A stretch of 64,000 nucleotides of DNA from an uncultured Bacilli bacterium (GTDB lineage Bacteria; Bacillota_I; Bacilli_A; RF39; UBA660), in the NCBI GenBank assembly GCA_944332205.1, contig CALVJN010000001.1, positions 21,629 to 85,628 of the forward strand, read 5' to 3'. The position numbers and the translations under genes were made by a program. Positions within the stretch are counted from its first letter, which is position 1; each line of letters starts with the position of its first letter. This document shows positions 62,968-64,000 of this stretch, in pieces. The notes under the pieces are model-generated. The model worked only from the letters and a program-made list of their open reading frames with translations. It was not told the DNA's origin and did no database searches.

Positions 62968-63762
62968 CTACCTTTTTTTATTTGTATTTTGTGTTAATGT
63001 CATATCATTTATCATACTTTCTACAATTTCAATTTCTTCTCGTGTTATTGCTACTTGTTCATTTCTACGTAATCTCTTTTTAATAGAAAATAACTTCATA
63101 AATATAAATTGTGAAAAGTTTTGAAACTTTTCTTTATCAAATTGATTTAAAAAATTCATATAATTTCCACTAATATAAAGTTCTTTCAAACTTTCCTTAA
63201 ATCTACTATAAAATGGCATTAATAATGGAAAAGCATTGTCTTGCCAAGAAGTAGTATAAACAACATTCATTCCTAAGGTTTTCAATTCGTTAATAATATC
63301 AAACGTCATTAATTGATTAATCACTTCATTCATAGCATCATTTTCTAAAACAACACCATCCCCTTTTCCCATTTCATAAGATAGTCCGTTAATGACCATA
63401 TATGGAGATAATGAGATAATATGAGAACCAATCATATGATTCATTTCATGAATTATATGACTGATATCATAGTTTTGAGGTAAAACTAATAAATTCAGCT
63501 CATTAATATATGCACTTTGTGTAAAAACTTCAATTTTTCTTTTCGATAAAAAATATTCAAGTTTATCCATAGATAAATTTGTAACAATATGAGACAACAT
63601 ATCTTTGTCTTCTTTTAAGCATGTTGAGTCATACCAAATAATATTAGCATTTTTAACTTTATCTATAATGTATTTAGAATTACTTTCATTATAAAAATTA
63701 ATAAAACCAGAAATAAACATATTTTTATCGTTTTCAAACCTATCAATTATTTTTAGCATCAT
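62968..63762 (-). CDS. Putative zinc metallopeptidase-like protein (HEMNH)
   Basis: A 264-aa soluble protein with HEMNH (H105-E106-H109) in SHIIHEMNHMIGSH, followed by GVVLENDAMNE where E140 or E146 could be the third zinc ligand, as in gluzincin-like enzymes. The rest is not matched to a known family. The start is at 63762, or three bases later, after AGGAG. It lies downstream of the structured RNA candidate. Confidence 0.5.
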   Translation of the reverse strand: MMLKIIDRFENDKNMFISGFINFYNESNSKYIIDKVKNANIIWYDSTCLKEDKDMLSHIVTNLSMDKLEYFLSKRKIEVFTQSAYINELNLLVLPQNYDISHIIHEMNHMIGSHIISLSPYMVINGLSYEMGKGDGVVLENDAMNEVINQLMTFDIINELKTLGMNVVYTTSWQDNAFPLLMPFYSRFKESLKELYISGNYMNFLNQFDKEKFQNFSQFIFMKLFSIKKRLRRNEQVAITREEIEIVESMINDMTLTQNTNKKR

Positions 63763-63804
63763 TTTACTCCTATTTAATTCATATTATACAACATTTTAAA
63801 TTTA

Positions 63805-63972
63805 ATAAAAATAAAAAGTCTCGAAATAATCGAGACCATTACTTGAAAATTCAGCCCATCTGGAGTACATACTCAAGCGAGACAAAAATAAACCGAACCA
63901 TAATGGTTCGGATATAAACTTTCTGGTGCCATAGTGGTACACGTTTGGAAATTTTTATTAAGGTTAATTTCT
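63805..63972 (-). ncRNA. Candidate structured RNA or leader with two terminator-like hairpins
   Basis: An extended -10 (TGATATACT, 63979-63987) lies at the window edge; its -35 would be outside. The following 165 nt contain a perfect CCGAACCATTATGGTTCGG hairpin (63893-63911) with a U-run and a GTCTCG/CGAGAC hairpin (63818-63836) followed by TTTTTATTTTTATT. No known class (SRP, 6S, tmRNA, common riboswitches) is recognised. It could be an independent small RNA or the leader of the HEMNH gene. Confidence 0.5.
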
Positions 63973-64000
63973 AATACAAGTATATCACATAACATTGAAC

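Noticed and set aside
1..64000. A Mycoplasma-type code with TGA as tryptophan
   Set aside because: TGA ends several genes in the right place (for example 59041-59043 and 62095-62097), and tryptophan residues are coded by TGG in the reading frames.
1..64000. CRISPR array, insertion sequences or phage structural genes
   Set aside because: No regularly spaced direct repeats, no transposase motifs and no capsid or tail genes were found. The endolysin-like gene near the left edge is alone.

Overview
The window is about 64 kb of very AT-rich DNA (roughly three quarters A+T by eye) packed with genes, nearly all on the minus strand. It uses the standard bacterial code, with TGA as a stop. It has Gram-positive core traits: a SigG-type sigma factor, the Firmicutes-type replication protein DnaB, a serine T-box, a CIRCE element at htpG, YmfF/YmfH-like M16 proteins and a thick-wall gene set. 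With the small proteins and low GC this suggests an uncultured gut Bacilli or Mollicutes-related lineage (RF39-like). That placement is inference. I see no integrase, transposase, relaxase or CRISPR array.

Layout. 1-1.5 kb: a truncated pentapeptide-repeat gene, a phage-endolysin-like M23 peptidase and tRNA-Ala. 1.8-4.5 kb: a beta-propeller-like exported protein, holA and a PH-domain protein. 4.5-24.5 kb is the most interesting region, a continuous co-directional block. In the direction of transcription it encodes a Tad-type pilus (CpaB, CpaF/TadA, TadB, TadC, a 56-aa Flp-like pilin, a TadE-like protein, TadZ), then a VirB2-like pilin. A pilin-head-like membrane protein follows. Last comes a Gram-positive type IV secretion core: VirB6-like, PrgI/VirB3-like, VirB4 in two pieces, a SpoIID-amidase wall hydrolase, a lipoprotein and VirD4. 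The end of the block carries an exported SNase-fold protein that has lost most catalytic residues and a membrane J-domain/thioredoxin-like fusion. 24.8-31 kb: an exported protein, a 968-aa giant pseudopilin and a coiled-coil protein.

31-44 kb: housekeeping and wall genes: a glycosyltransferase, sigG, a zinc-ribbon protein, galE, a MurD/MurL pair, serS under a T-box, dnaB, a HELQH putative metalloprotease, an HPt-receiver protein and a GNAT enzyme. 44-47.3 kb: a second giant pseudopilin with two nearly identical 84-aa repeats, and a decayed copy of its 5' end. 47.3-58 kb: a Mbeg1-like hydrolase, htpG, a YwaF-like protein, TspO, tRNA-Glu(CTC), DUF4186, two M16 proteins and a long ThyX. 58-64 kb: a CmpB-like membrane protein, a five-gene ABC cassette headed by a small secreted protein, a second HExxH protein and a structured RNA candidate at the right edge.

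Working together. Gram-positive type IV secretion systems normally lack a VirB11 ATPase, while Tad pili are driven by a VirB11-family ATPase. Their back-to-back arrangement here, with a VirB2-like pilin inside the Tad transcription unit and no relaxase, suggests a chromosomally fixed composite envelope machine for adhesion, protein delivery or DNA handling, not an ordinary conjugative element. This is inference. Three proteins in and around the region share a pilin-like head module with a cysteine pair and may be its surface components.
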